The notes: a model not told the origin generated them from the letters alone. DNA of 64,000 nt from Streptomyces sp. NBC_01481 (GCF_026339995.1 NZ_JAPEPT010000006.1:248001-312000), one strand, 5' to 3'; positions 44,776 to 52,652 are shown, counted from the first letter of the stretch. A program made the numbers and translations.

Positions 44776-45516
44776 CTACTCGGGCAGCACCGTGCTCAGC
44801 ACTTCGTCGAGTACGGACCGGAGTTGGCGGGCGTCCGGCGCGACGGCCGTGACCAGGTAGGCCGGACCGGCAAGCGGTGTGAGCACCGCGCTCTCGCCCA
44901 ACAGCCGCCGCTGGGCGGGCTTCTCATCGAACTCGGGGTCCACGACGAGGAGTTGGCCCACGGCGCGGTGTCCCGCCAGGACCGCGCCACCGTCCCAGCC
45001 ACCAGGCGCGCCGGGACCGTAGGCCAATTCCTGGTCCAGCAGCGGACGTCCGGCGCGGTGGACGGTGAGGCGGGTCGCGAGGGTGCCGGGCTCTTCGCCG
45101 TGGCGGCCGAGGATCTGTTCCTCGCGCAGCACCAGCCGTGCGCTCGCCGCCAGTTCGACGCGCGTACGCATCCGCAGATCGCTGCCGGACGCGGAGATGA
45201 GCTGCTCCGGCAGCCAGCGCAGTTCGGCGTCCTCGCCGACCGTCAACGACACGTCGTAGTGGGCCTGTTCGGGGGTGCGGCCGGGCAGGGCGATGGTCGC
45301 GGCGGCGGAGTCGACGCGGAGCCGTGCCCCGTCGGCCGCCTCCGCCTCGACGGCCAGCCGGTCGCCGCCGAGCGGTGCGCTCATCGCGCCGACGACGGTG
45401 ACACGGATATAGGGGCCGGCGGCGCGCGTGCGGCGCAGGGCGAGCGGTCCGTCGCTCGTCAGTACCGGCAGGCCGTCGCGGGTGGCGACGATGCGGGCCG
45501 TGGCCTCGATGCTCAT
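44776..45516 (-). CDS. ureD: Urease accessory protein UreD
   Basis: 246 residues. It has the UreD/UreH signature pattern in the middle (DGGAVLAGHRAVGQLLV, GTLATRLTVHRAGRPL) and the N-terminal STEATARIVATRDGLPVL-like start. With UreF and UreG it forms the complex that delivers nickel into apo-urease. It overlaps ureG by 4 bp (ATGA). The gene order is ureABCFGD on the minus strand, and it is the last gene. Family sequence is weakly conserved, so the name rests partly on the position. Confidence 0.85.
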   Translation of the reverse strand: MSIEATARIVATRDGLPVLTSDGPLALRRTRAAGPYIRVTVVGAMSAPLGGDRLAVEAEAADGARLRVDSAAATIALPGRTPEQAHYDVSLTVGEDAELRWLPEQLISASGSDLRMRTRVELAASARLVLREEQILGRHGEEPGTLATRLTVHRAGRPLLDQELAYGPGAPGGWDGGAVLAGHRAVGQLLVVDPEFDEKPAQRRLLGESAVLTPLAGPAYLVTAVAPDARQLRSVLDEVLSTVLPE

Positions 45517-46190
45517 GCGTTCCAGGCGGCCAGCTGGGCGCGCACCCAGTCGGCGACCGGGCGCACGCCGTCCTCGCCCCTCAGCGAGGTGAAGGCGACG
45601 GGGAGTTCACCGCGCTGTTCCTTGGCGTCGCGTGCCATCCGGCCGAGGTCGGAGCCGACATGGGGCGCGAGGTCGGTCTTGTTGACGACGAGCAGATCGG
45701 CGGTGGTGACACCGGGGCCGCCCTTGCGCGGGATGTCGTCGCCGCCCGCGACGTCGATGACGAAGATCTGTGCGTCGACGAGGCCCTTGGAGAAGGTCGC
45801 GGTGAGATTGTCGCCGCCGGACTCGACCAGGATCAGATCGAGCGGACCGACGCTCTCCTCCAGGTCTTCGACGGCTTCGAGGTTGGCGGAGATGTCGTCG
45901 CGGATCGCGGTGTGCGGGCAGGCTCCGGTCTCGACTGCCTGAATGCGCTCGGGCGGCAGTACGGCGTTGCGGAGCAGGAATTCGGCGTCTTCGCGGGTGT
46001 AGATGTCGTTGGTGACGACGGCGATGGACAGCTGGTCGCGCAGGGCTCCGCAGAGTGCGGCGACGGTTGCGGTCTTGCCGGAGCCGACGGGGCCGCCGAG
46101 GCCGATGCGCAGTGCGCGCCGGGTGCCGTCGGGGCGTACGGCGTCGGCGCTGACGGCCCCCGGGCCGGAGTGCGAGTGGTCGAGATGCAT
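45513..46190 (-). CDS. ureG: Urease accessory GTPase UreG
   Basis: 225 residues. SIMIBI-class GTPase with P-loop GLGGPVGSGKTATVAALC, NDIYTREDAEFL, ETGACPHTAIRDD (conserved nickel-binding Cys-x-His), and NKTDLAPHVGSD as the G4 motif. The start is MHLDHSHSGPGA: His at 2, 5 and 7 may add weak metal binding, which is notable because the operon has no ureE. Upstream in-frame codons extend it but lack these features. It hydrolyses GTP to drive nickel delivery. Confidence 0.95.
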   Translation of the reverse strand: MHLDHSHSGPGAVSADAVRPDGTRRALRIGLGGPVGSGKTATVAALCGALRDQLSIAVVTNDIYTREDAEFLLRNAVLPPERIQAVETGACPHTAIRDDISANLEAVEDLEESVGPLDLILVESGGDNLTATFSKGLVDAQIFVIDVAGGDDIPRKGGPGVTTADLLVVNKTDLAPHVGSDLGRMARDAKEQRGELPVAFTSLRGEDGVRPVADWVRAQLAAWNA

Positions 46191-46209
46191 GGTGCGGCTC
46201 CTTGATGTC

Positions 46210-46983
46210 TTACGAGGCGAAGAGGCGTACGGGCCAGGCGGCGTGCGCCTCCGCCGTGATGTCGAGCATCGGGGCGGACGCGGCGGGCAGCGCGTCGACA
46301 CCCTCGCGCGCCGCGCGTGCGGCCTGTGCGGCGACTTCGTCCATGGCGGGCGCGAGGCGGGCGAGGACGGCGGTGGCCTCGAAGGGGTCCAGGCTGAGGA
46401 GGCGTACCGCTGCGGTGGCCGGTCCGCCGACCGACTCGTACACGGCGCAGTGCGCGGCGTCCTCGGGGCCGAGTCCGGCGGAGCGTGCGGCGAGCCCGAG
46501 GACGATCGGCTGGTGGGTGCCGCGCGGGAACGCCGCGGCGAGCGCGTCCAGTTCGGGACTCGGCCAGGTGGAGCGGGCGGCGCGCATCATCTGGCGGCCG
46601 AGCTTGCGAGCGGTGGCCCGCAGGGCGGGTGAGGGGGTACGGGCGTCGGCGGCGGCATCGAGCGCGAGGGGGTCGAGGCCGAGGGCGGCCGCGGCGGCGA
46701 GCCCCGCCGAGGTGAGACCGGTGGTGTGCAGCCGTCCCCGGCAGAAGGCCTCCAGGTCCCGGGCACCGCGGATGCGGCCCGCCTTGACGGCCGGTTCGGC
46801 CCCGCCGGAGTGGGCGTGCCCACCGGCGGGGAACCGGCCGTCGGCGAGAACGAGCAGCGCGGCGCGGGCCGCGGGCGCGGCCGGACCGCCGATCGGACCT
46901 GGGTCCGGGACGGCAGCGCGGCCGTCGGCCGTGTTCGTGGCGCCGGGTCCTGCGAAGGCCCGCACGCGGGAGTGATCGTCCAT
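46210..46983 (-). CDS. ureF: Urease accessory protein UreF
   Basis: 257 residues from MDDHSRVRAFAGPGATN. The helical UreF domain is recognised by ALLVLADGRFPAGGHAHSGG, AEPAVKAGRI and the later FPRGTHQPIVLGLAARSAGL. It lies 2 bp after ureC and 19 bp before ureG. It bridges UreD and UreG and acts as an activator that gates GTP hydrolysis. The first 30 residues (Gly/Pro/Ala-rich) are disordered-looking and unlike the family core. Confidence 0.88.
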   Translation of the reverse strand: MDDHSRVRAFAGPGATNTADGRAAVPDPGPIGGPAAPAARAALLVLADGRFPAGGHAHSGGAEPAVKAGRIRGARDLEAFCRGRLHTTGLTSAGLAAAAALGLDPLALDAAADARTPSPALRATARKLGRQMMRAARSTWPSPELDALAAAFPRGTHQPIVLGLAARSAGLGPEDAAHCAVYESVGGPATAAVRLLSLDPFEATAVLARLAPAMDEVAAQAARAAREGVDALPAASAPMLDITAEAHAAWPVRLFAS

Positions 46984-46985
46984 GG

Positions 46986-48707
46986 TCAGAACAGGAAGTA
47001 GCGCTGGGCCATGGGCAACTCCGCCGCTGGGGCCGGTTCGACCGGCTCGCCGTCGATCGTCACCGTGAACGTGTCGGCGTCGACCTCGACGCGCGGGAGC
47101 GCGTCGTTCTCCCGCATATCGGCCTTGGTGACCCGGCGCGTGCTGGTGATCGGCACGAATTTCTTGCCCAGGCCGAGGCGTTCGGGCAGATCGTCCTCGA
47201 TCGCCGCCCGGGAGACGAAGTTGAACGAGTTCGCCGCGGGCGCCTTGCCGAGAGCGCCGAACATCGGCCGCGGCATGACCGGCTGGGGGGTGGGGATGGA
47301 GGCGTTCGCGTCGCCCATCTGTGCGTACGCGATCTGGCCGCCCTTGATGACCAGCTGCGGCTTGACGCCGAAGAAGGCCGGATCCCAGAGCACCAGGTCC
47401 GCGAGCTTGCCGGTCTCGACCGAGCCGATCTCGTGGTCGAGGCCCTGCGCGACAGCGGGGTTGATCGTGTATTTGGCGACATAGCGACGTGCCCGGTGGT
47501 TGTCGGCGCGGCCGTCTCCGGGCAGTGCTCCCCGCCGCTTCTTCATCACATGGGCCGTCTGCCAGGTACGCATGATCACCTCGCCGACGCGCCCCATGGC
47601 CTGGGCGTCGGAGGAGATGATCGAGATGGCGCCGAGGTCGTGCAGGATGTCCTCGGCCGCGATCGTGGAGGGCCGGATCCGGGACTCCGCGAAGGCGAGG
47701 TCCTCGGGCACGGCCGGGTTGAGGTGGTGGCAGACCATCAGCATGTCGAGGTGTTCCTCGATGGTGTTGACGGTGTGCGGCCGGGTCGGGTTGGTGGAGC
47801 TGGGCAGGATGTGCGGCTCGCCGACGACCGTGATGATGTCCGGTGCGTGCCCGCCCCCGGCGCCCTCGGTGTGGTACGCGTGGATGGTGCGGCCCGCGAT
47901 CGCGGCGAGGGTGTCCTGGACGAAGCCCGCCTCGTTCAGGGTGTCCGTGTGGATGGCGAGCTGGGCGCCTGTGTCCTCGCACACGCTCAAGCAGGCGTCG
48001 GTGACGGCGGGGGTCGCCCCCCAGTCCTCATGGATCTTGAACCCGAGCGCCCCGCCGCGCAGTTGGGAGTGCATGGCCTCGCGGGACATCGTGTTGCCCT
48101 TGCCGAGCAGGCCGATGTTCACGGGGAAGGAGTCCATCGCCTCGAACATCCGGGCAAGGTGCCAGGGCCCGGGGGTGATGGTGGTGGCCTTGGTGCCCTC
48201 GGCCGGTCCCGTGCCGCCGCCGACGAGCGTGGTGACGCCGGTCGCGAGGGCCTGGTCGATGATGGTCGGCGAGATGAAGTGGACGTGCGCGTCGATGGCG
48301 CCCGCGGTCACGATCCTGCCGTTGCCCGCGATGATCTCGGTCTCGGGCCCGATGACGAGATCGGGGTGCACGCCGTCCATGGTGTCGGGGTTGCCGGCCT
48401 TGCCGATGCCGGTGATGCGCCCGTCGCGGATGCCGATGTCGGCCTTGACGATGCCCCAGTGGTCGATGACGACCGCTCCGGTGATGACGGTGTCGGGTGC
48501 GCCTTCGGCACGTGTCGTACGGGACTGGCCCATCGACTCGCGGATCACCTTGCCGCCGCCGAACACGGCCTCGTCGCCCGCGAGTCCGGGCCCGCCGCAA
48601 CGGTCCTGCTCGATCTCCACGAGAAGGTCGGTGTCGGCGAGCCGGATCCGGTCGCCGGTGGTGGGGCCGAAGAGATCGGCGTAGACGGCGCGATTCAGCT
48701 CAGGCAT
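46986..48707 (-). CDS. ureC: Urease alpha subunit UreC
   Basis: 573 residues starting MPELNRAVYADLFGPTTGDR. Ni2 active-site residues are all visible: HxH in DAHVHFISP, the carbamylated Lys in LGFKIHEDWGATP, His in IHTDTLNEAG and YHTEGAGGGHAPDI, and the flap Cys-His in MLMVCHHLNPA. The enzyme makes ammonia and carbamate from urea. It overlaps ureB by 8 bp. Complete, with no unusual substitutions noticed, so active urease is expected if nickel delivery works. Confidence 0.97.
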   Translation of the reverse strand: MPELNRAVYADLFGPTTGDRIRLADTDLLVEIEQDRCGGPGLAGDEAVFGGGKVIRESMGQSRTTRAEGAPDTVITGAVVIDHWGIVKADIGIRDGRITGIGKAGNPDTMDGVHPDLVIGPETEIIAGNGRIVTAGAIDAHVHFISPTIIDQALATGVTTLVGGGTGPAEGTKATTITPGPWHLARMFEAMDSFPVNIGLLGKGNTMSREAMHSQLRGGALGFKIHEDWGATPAVTDACLSVCEDTGAQLAIHTDTLNEAGFVQDTLAAIAGRTIHAYHTEGAGGGHAPDIITVVGEPHILPSSTNPTRPHTVNTIEEHLDMLMVCHHLNPAVPEDLAFAESRIRPSTIAAEDILHDLGAISIISSDAQAMGRVGEVIMRTWQTAHVMKKRRGALPGDGRADNHRARRYVAKYTINPAVAQGLDHEIGSVETGKLADLVLWDPAFFGVKPQLVIKGGQIAYAQMGDANASIPTPQPVMPRPMFGALGKAPAANSFNFVSRAAIEDDLPERLGLGKKFVPITSTRRVTKADMRENDALPRVEVDADTFTVTIDGEPVEPAPAAELPMAQRYFLF

Positions 48708-49011
48708 CGAGAGCGCCTCCGACCTCGCCGCGCAGGCCCGCGATGACGCGTCGGCCGGCGAAGGGGACGAGTTCGACATCGACGGGGATGCCGGGCTCGA
48801 AGCGCACGGCGGTGCCCGCGGCAATGTTCAGCCGCAGGCCGCGCGCGGCGGCACGGTCGAACTCCAGGCCGGGGTTGGCCTCGGCGAAGTGGTAGTGGGA
48901 GCCGACCTGGACGGGCCGGTCGGCGGCGTTGACGACGGGGAGGCGGGTGACCTCACGGCCCTGGTTGAGGGACACGCGGCCCTCGGCGAGCAGGATCTCT
49001 CCGGGAATCAT
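48700..49011 (-). CDS. ureB: Urease beta subunit UreB
   Basis: 103 residues, normal length. Begins MIPGEILLAEGRVSLNQGRE and has QVGSHYHFAEANPGLEFDRA, the standard UreB block. It forms the (UreABC)3 trimer with UreA and UreC. It starts 14 bp after ureA with a short ribosome site and overlaps ureC by 8 bp. Confidence 0.96.
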   Translation of the reverse strand: MIPGEILLAEGRVSLNQGREVTRLPVVNAADRPVQVGSHYHFAEANPGLEFDRAAARGLRLNIAAGTAVRFEPGIPVDVELVPFAGRRVIAGLRGEVGGALDA

Positions 49012-49025
49012 CGGCGGCCTTCCCT

Positions 49026-49328
49026 TCAGACGATCGGGTCGTGGACGGTGACGAGCTTGGTGCCGTCCGGGAAGGTCGCCTCGACCTGAACGTCATGGAT
49101 CATCTCGGGGATGCCCTCCATGACATCGGCGCGGGTGAGGACCTTGCGGCCCGAGGCCATGAGTTCGGCGACGGTGCGGCCGTCCCTGGCGCCTTCGAGG
49201 ATGTGCGAAGTGATCAGGGCGACCGATTCGGGGTGATTGAGCCGCACCCCGCGCGCTCGGCGCTTCTCCGCCACGTCGGCGGCCACATGGATGAGCAGTC
49301 GTTCCTGCTCGTGCGGGGAGAGTTGCAC
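49026..49328 (-). CDS. ureA: Urease gamma subunit UreA
   Basis: 100 residues, normal length, starting MQLSPHEQERLLIHVAADVA. RGVRLNHPESVALITSHILE and DVMEGIPEMIHDVQVEATFP are standard UreA blocks. It is the first gene of the minus-strand urease operon, so the promoter should lie in the 333-bp gap to its right, where a GTCAACA dyad is found. Confidence 0.97.
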   Translation of the reverse strand: MQLSPHEQERLLIHVAADVAEKRRARGVRLNHPESVALITSHILEGARDGRTVAELMASGRKVLTRADVMEGIPEMIHDVQVEATFPDGTKLVTVHDPIV

Positions 49329-49661
49329 GCGTCCACCTCACAGTCGTCCGGCCCGCCCGGGTGCAGCGCGAAGCCGACCCACGTCAACACTCTGTTGACC
49401 AAAGCGCGGGTGTCTCACGGCGAGCGGTTGAACGTTAGGCGGAGAGTTTTTCCGGCGCGTTAACTGATCTCGGTCTCACGCCGGGACGCACACGGACACG
49501 TAGGGACATCAGCGCCTGCGCAGAGGCGATGAGCCCCGCTGCGGTAGTGCTCACCTGCTGGGCTTTCACCCGGCCCATTGGCCCGTAAGGACGAGGACCG
49601 AGGTCGTATACGGGCGGGGGCAGTCCGGGGGCGCGCGGCCCTTCTGTGCGCCGGCTCGTGG
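49329..49661. other. Control region upstream of the urease operon
   Basis: 333 bp with no convincing gene, RNA or repeat. It holds the dyad GTCAACA-CTC-TGTTGAC (49383-49399), 55 bp before the ureA start, suggesting a regulator site; I cannot name the regulator. An AT-rich patch GAGAGTTTTTCCGGCGCGTTAAC is near 49445. The rest is GC-rich and featureless to me. Confidence 0.55.
49383..49399. promoter_or_regulatory. Perfect dyad upstream of ureA
   Basis: GTCAACA and TGTTGAC, 7 bp each, with CTC between. It does not fit the GlnR box I know (GTnAC-n6-GaAAC), so nitrogen control by GlnR is not supported here. Confidence 0.5.
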
Positions 49662-49943
49662 TCAGCGGCGCTCGTCGGGGCGCCGGTGCTCGGCCGCGAG
49701 ACCGAAGCGCCCCCGTTCGCCGGTAGCGGATGCGGCCGAGCCGAGCGACGAGACCGAGCTGATCACCTGCTCCTCAGCGGCCTCCTGATCCCGCTCAAGT
49801 CGTTGCAGGTCAGCGGCGGACACCAGCGCCACGAGCGGCTTTCCGTGGCGGGTCACGACGACGCGCTCCCCGCCGTAGACGACGCGGTTGATCAGTTCGG
49901 CGAGCTCTGCGCGGGCTTGCGTCACCGGAATCTCGTAGGCCAT
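49662..49943 (-). CDS. Orphan Phd/YefM-family antitoxin-like regulator
   Basis: 93 residues. The N-terminal Phd/YefM DNA-binding domain reads MAYEIPVTQARAELAELINR, VVYGGERVVVTRHGKPLVAL, VSAADLQRLERDQEAAEEQ. The C-terminal part (SSVSSLGSAASATGERGRFG) would normally grip a toxin. No RelE, YoeB, Doc or PIN gene lies next to it on the same strand: 333 bp of non-coding DNA follow, then ureA. It is divergent from clpP, with two TGTACA cores between them, the motif bound by YefM proteins. It may therefore act as a stand-alone regulator of itself and clpP. Confidence 0.85.
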   Translation of the reverse strand: MAYEIPVTQARAELAELINRVVYGGERVVVTRHGKPLVALVSAADLQRLERDQEAAEEQVISSVSSLGSAASATGERGRFGLAAEHRRPDERR

Positions 49944-49962
49944 GCTCCCCATCATAACGGCC

Positions 49963-49977
49963 TGTACATCCTGTACA
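49963..49977. promoter_or_regulatory. Tandem TGTACA palindromes, YefM-type operator
   Basis: TGTACA at 49963-49968 and at 49972-49977, centres 9 bp apart (about one helical turn), 20-34 bp from the antitoxin start and about 40-50 bp before clpP. TGTACA is the known core of YefM-YoeB operators. An AT-rich TTTTTT run follows, fitting a promoter region. Confidence 0.7.
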
Positions 49978-50015
49978 TTTTTTACAGATGGGCCGTGCGA
50001 GAGGAGACGTACGTC

Positions 50016-50651
50016 ATGAACCGACCCGCCGCCCGCTACGTCCTGCCCCATTTCACCGAGCGCACCAGCACGGGCAACCGCACTCTCGATCCGTACTCGA
50101 AGCTGCTCGACGAGCGGATCATCTTCCTCGGCACCGCCGTCGACGACACCGCCGCCAACGATGTGATCGCGCAGTTCCTGCACCTCGAGTACGCGGCACC
50201 GGACCGCGACATCTCCCTCTACATCAACTCCCCCGGCGGCTCGCTCAGCGCCATGTCCGCGATCTACGACACGATGCAGGTCATCACGTGCGATGTGGAG
50301 ACGACCTGCCTGGGGCAGGCCGCCTCCACCGCCGCGCTGCTGCTCTGCGCCGGAGCCCCCGGCAAGCGGATGGCACTGCCCGGCGCCCGGATCGTCCTTC
50401 AGCAGCCCGCGTTCGAGGAGCCGTTGCAGGGCCAGCCATCCGATCTGGAGATCCAGGCGCAGGAGTTGCTGCGGCTGCGGACCCAACTCGCCGGAATGCT
50501 CGTACGCCACACCGGCCAGACCTCCGAGCGGATCGACGCCGATCTGGAGCGCGACAAGATCTTCGATGCCGAGGACGCCAGGGCATACGGACTGGTGGAC
50601 CATGTGATCAAGAACCGCAAGACTTCGCTCTCCGCCGCCGGTTCGAGGTGA
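50016..50651 (+). CDS. ClpP-type protease subunit with catalytic His replaced by Gln
   Basis: 211 residues starting MNRPAARYVLPHFTERTSTG after GAGAGGAGACG. Ser in CLGQAASTAALLL and Asp in LERDKIFDAEDARAYGLVD align with the canonical triad. The His of the usual RVMIHQP is Gln: ARIVLQQPAF. It should fold as ClpP, but as peptidase it may be dead or need mixed rings with an active ClpP, like ClpR. In streptomycetes a monocistronic clpP (often called ClpP5) exists; this could be it, which I infer. Divergent from a YefM antitoxin; a small gene follows 7 bp on. Confidence 0.9.
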   Translation: MNRPAARYVLPHFTERTSTGNRTLDPYSKLLDERIIFLGTAVDDTAANDVIAQFLHLEYAAPDRDISLYINSPGGSLSAMSAIYDTMQVITCDVETTCLGQAASTAALLLCAGAPGKRMALPGARIVLQQPAFEEPLQGQPSDLEIQAQELLRLRTQLAGMLVRHTGQTSERIDADLERDKIFDAEDARAYGLVDHVIKNRKTSLSAAGSR

Positions 50652-50658
50652 GCGCCGG

Positions 50659-50967
50659 ATGCTGCCACCCGAACAGCCGCCACTGCCCGCGCTGACCCGC
50701 GCCGAATGCGAGTTCGTCGACAGCTATCTCGAAGTCCTCGACCTGCTGGGGCGGATCAACCCGGCCCGTGGCACGCACACCTATGGCGCACTCCGCGCGG
50801 CACAGGCGCTGGTCGGACGGGCCGAGGCGCTCAAGGACGCCCTGACGCTGATGCATATGCGCGGCGAGAGCGAAGTGCATGCGGCGACGCTCGCAGAAGC
50901 ACTCAGAGTGCTCGACGGCGAGCGGCGGGCGCGCCGGCTGACGATGCCGCCCGCGGCCATGAGTTGA
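50659..50967 (+). CDS. Hypothetical small helical protein downstream of clpP
   Basis: 102 residues, 7 bp after the clpP stop, so almost certainly co-transcribed. It is predicted mostly helical and Ala/Leu/Arg-rich (YLEVLDLLGRINPARGTHTY, LRAAQALVGRAEALKDALTL), without membrane segments or known motifs. Being next to a ClpP-like gene it may be an adaptor, substrate or regulator, but this is only context. Ends LTMPPAAMS. Confidence 0.7.
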   Translation: MLPPEQPPLPALTRAECEFVDSYLEVLDLLGRINPARGTHTYGALRAAQALVGRAEALKDALTLMHMRGESEVHAATLAEALRVLDGERRARRLTMPPAAMS

Positions 50968-51283
50968 CGAAGCAGCGGCTTCCGTACGCCATCAGGGTAC
51001 CGGGGTGCATCCCCCATTCGATGGACTCGACGACCCTTCAGCGACTACGGACAACTTGCGCGCCATGACTACCGATCTGGCGGAATGACTTGTTCCGGTG
51101 CTGGTGCGAGACTCCTCAACTGTCACGTACCCGTCCGCAAATCCGTTCTGTCCACCCGAACAGGTCAGGGGTGGCGAAGCTCACAAACGGCCGTTTCAAC
51201 TCGGAAATTCGGCACAGAGTGGGTCAAGATCCCTGGGACGACAAGCCCCCGCCACCTCGGCGGGGCGGTCCGGGCGGACGCCG
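50968..51283. other. Intergenic stretch before the riboswitch, no gene seen
   Basis: About 315 bp between the small gene and the riboswitch aptamer. No convincing start-plus-ribosome-site ORF, repeat or RNA was noticed. It should contain the promoter that makes the riboswitch leader; I cannot place it with confidence. Confidence 0.5.
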
Positions 51284-51458
51284 AGTCCTGCCGCCGCACC
51301 GGATGTCTGGTCGACAGGAGTGCATCGGCAGGAGTGGAGGACCCAAGCAGAACGGGACAGCCGGACGGCCCGGCGGTCCTCGGGGTGAAGCCGCATCCGC
51401 GGCCGGGCATCTTCGTCCGTCCGAACCCGACAGGTCATCCTTCACAGGCGGCTGACGA
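51284..51458 (+). ncRNA. ydaO (cyclic di-AMP) riboswitch
   Basis: The leader of the NlpC/P60 gene has the conserved ydaO blocks in order and spacing: GTGGAGGACCCA (51333-51345), TCGGGGTGAAGCC (51379-51392), and CCGAACCCGACAGG with TCATCCTTCACAGGCGGCT (51421-51453). In B. subtilis and streptomycetes this class of RNA binds c-di-AMP and turns off cell-wall hydrolase or transport genes. The aptamer ends about 15 bp before the AAGGG ribosome site, so switching may act on translation. The outer edges are approximate. Confidence 0.75.
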
Positions 51459-51468
51459 AGGGTTGCGC

Positions 51469-51945
51469 ATGACTGCGCAGATTCATGTCCCGTACTTGAT
51501 GACCAGGGCGGGCGCCGTGTCGGCCCTGACCCTCGCCGCCGTCGGCGGCTCGCTGCTGGCACCTGGCGCCGTTCCCGAGGCCTACGCGGCAGCGACCCAC
51601 GCGAAAACGGCACTCAAGGTGGCCGCCTCGAAGAAAGGGGCGCCCTACAGGTTCGGCGCCGCGGGTCCCTCCCGGTTCGACTGCTCAGGGCTGACGCTCT
51701 ACTCGTACAAGAAGGCCGGCAAAAAGCTCCCGCGTACCGCCCAGCAGCAGTTCAACAGGACCCGTCATGTCCCGGCCTCCTCCCGGCAGAAGGGAGACCT
51801 GGTGTTCTTCCACTACGGCAGCCGGGTCTACCACGTCGGCATCTACGCCGGCCGCGGCAAGATCTGGCACTCGCCGAAGACCGGCTCCTGGGTGAAGCTG
51901 GAGAAGATCTGGACCAAGAAAGTCTGGTACGGCCGGGTGCGCTGA
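51469..51945 (+). CDS. Secreted NlpC/P60 peptidoglycan hydrolase
   Basis: 158 residues. A signal-type segment, SALTLAAVGGSLLAPGAVPE, with cleavage near AYA. The NlpC/P60 domain follows, with catalytic Cys in RFDCSGLTLYSY, His in VYHVGIYAG and the third residue in IWHSPKTGSW. AQQQFNRTRHVPASSRQKGD fits the family insert. It would cut the D-Glu to mDAP bond in wall peptides. The start ATG 51469 follows AAGGGTTGCGC. Its leader is a c-di-AMP riboswitch, a link typical of streptomycete wall hydrolases; a terminator follows. Confidence 0.92.
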   Translation: MTAQIHVPYLMTRAGAVSALTLAAVGGSLLAPGAVPEAYAAATHAKTALKVAASKKGAPYRFGAAGPSRFDCSGLTLYSYKKAGKKLPRTAQQQFNRTRHVPASSRQKGDLVFFHYGSRVYHVGIYAGRGKIWHSPKTGSWVKLEKIWTKKVWYGRVR

Positions 51946-51960
51946 CGGCGGTGGCTCATC

Positions 51961-52000
51961 GCGCGCCGATCGCCGCGTTTCGCCGCGGCGATCGGTGCGC
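51961..52000. terminator. Hairpin between NlpC/P60 and LysE genes
   Basis: GCGCGCCGATCGCCGCG and CGCGGCGATCGGTGCGC are 17-bp arms with one mismatch and a 6-nt loop, between convergent stops. Confidence 0.85.
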
Positions 52001-52022
52001 GGGATCCCTCCGGCGCGCCGGT

Positions 52023-52652
52023 TCATTGCGCCAGCGGCTCGGCAAGCAGGGTCACTCCGAGAGCCGTGAGCGCTCCGCCGGTGACGCCTTCGACGGCCCG
52101 CGTGGTGCGCGGCCTGCGCAGCCACGTCCCGAGACGGTCCACGAGCAGGGCCACCGCCGGGAACCAGACCAGAGCCAGTGCGACCACGATCGTCGCGAGC
52201 AGCAGAGTGCGCGGCAGGACCGCTGCACCGTCCGGGACGAACTGCGGGAGCAGGCTGAGGAAGAGGACGGGAGCCTTCGGGTTGAGGACGTTAGTGAGGA
52301 AGCCCTGGCGCAGGCTGCGGCCGATGCCCTGCGTGGCCGGGCCCTGCGGATCCTCCACCGCGAGAGCCGGGCGCAGGGCGGAGCGTACGGCCCGTACGCC
52401 CAGGTAGAGCACATAGGCACCGCCCAGAATCTGCAGCGTGCGGAACAGCACCGGCACGGCGACCAGGACGGCCGCGAGTCCGGCGACAGCCAGCGCGGTG
52501 TGCACGAGCAGTCCCCCGGCGACGCCGACAGCGCAGGCCACGCCCGCGCGCCGGGAGGCGAGCGCATTGCGCACGACGACGGTGAAGTCCGCGCCCGGCA
52601 TGGCCACCATGCCCGCGGCGACCCCGATGAAGGCGACCAGTTGTGCGTCCAT
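52023..52652 (-). CDS. LysE-family amino-acid exporter
   Basis: 209 residues, about six hydrophobic helices. The LysE/RhtB start is MDAQLVAFIGVAAGMVAMPG ADF with the family's PG motif, then LASRRAGVACAVGVAGG, and FLTNVLNPKAPVLFLSLLPQ, the second PG/NPK block. It would export an amino acid or derivative. It is divergent from a LysR gene, the usual LysE/LysG layout. The ATG at 52652 is used; the upstream ATG at 52661 is 3 codons longer. Confidence 0.9.
   Translation of the reverse strand: MDAQLVAFIGVAAGMVAMPGADFTVVVRNALASRRAGVACAVGVAGGLLVHTALAVAGLAAVLVAVPVLFRTLQILGGAYVLYLGVRAVRSALRPALAVEDPQGPATQGIGRSLRQGFLTNVLNPKAPVLFLSLLPQFVPDGAAVLPRTLLLATIVVALALVWFPAVALLVDRLGTWLRRPRTTRAVEGVTGGALTALGVTLLAEPLAQ

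Noticed and set aside
49383..49399. GlnR box upstream of ureA
   Set aside because: The dyad lacks the GTnAC-n6-GaAAC arrangement, so I list it only as unassigned.
49330..49661. Toxin gene partner for the YefM-like protein
   Set aside because: No ORF with RelE, Doc or PIN-like features on either strand in the adjacent gap.
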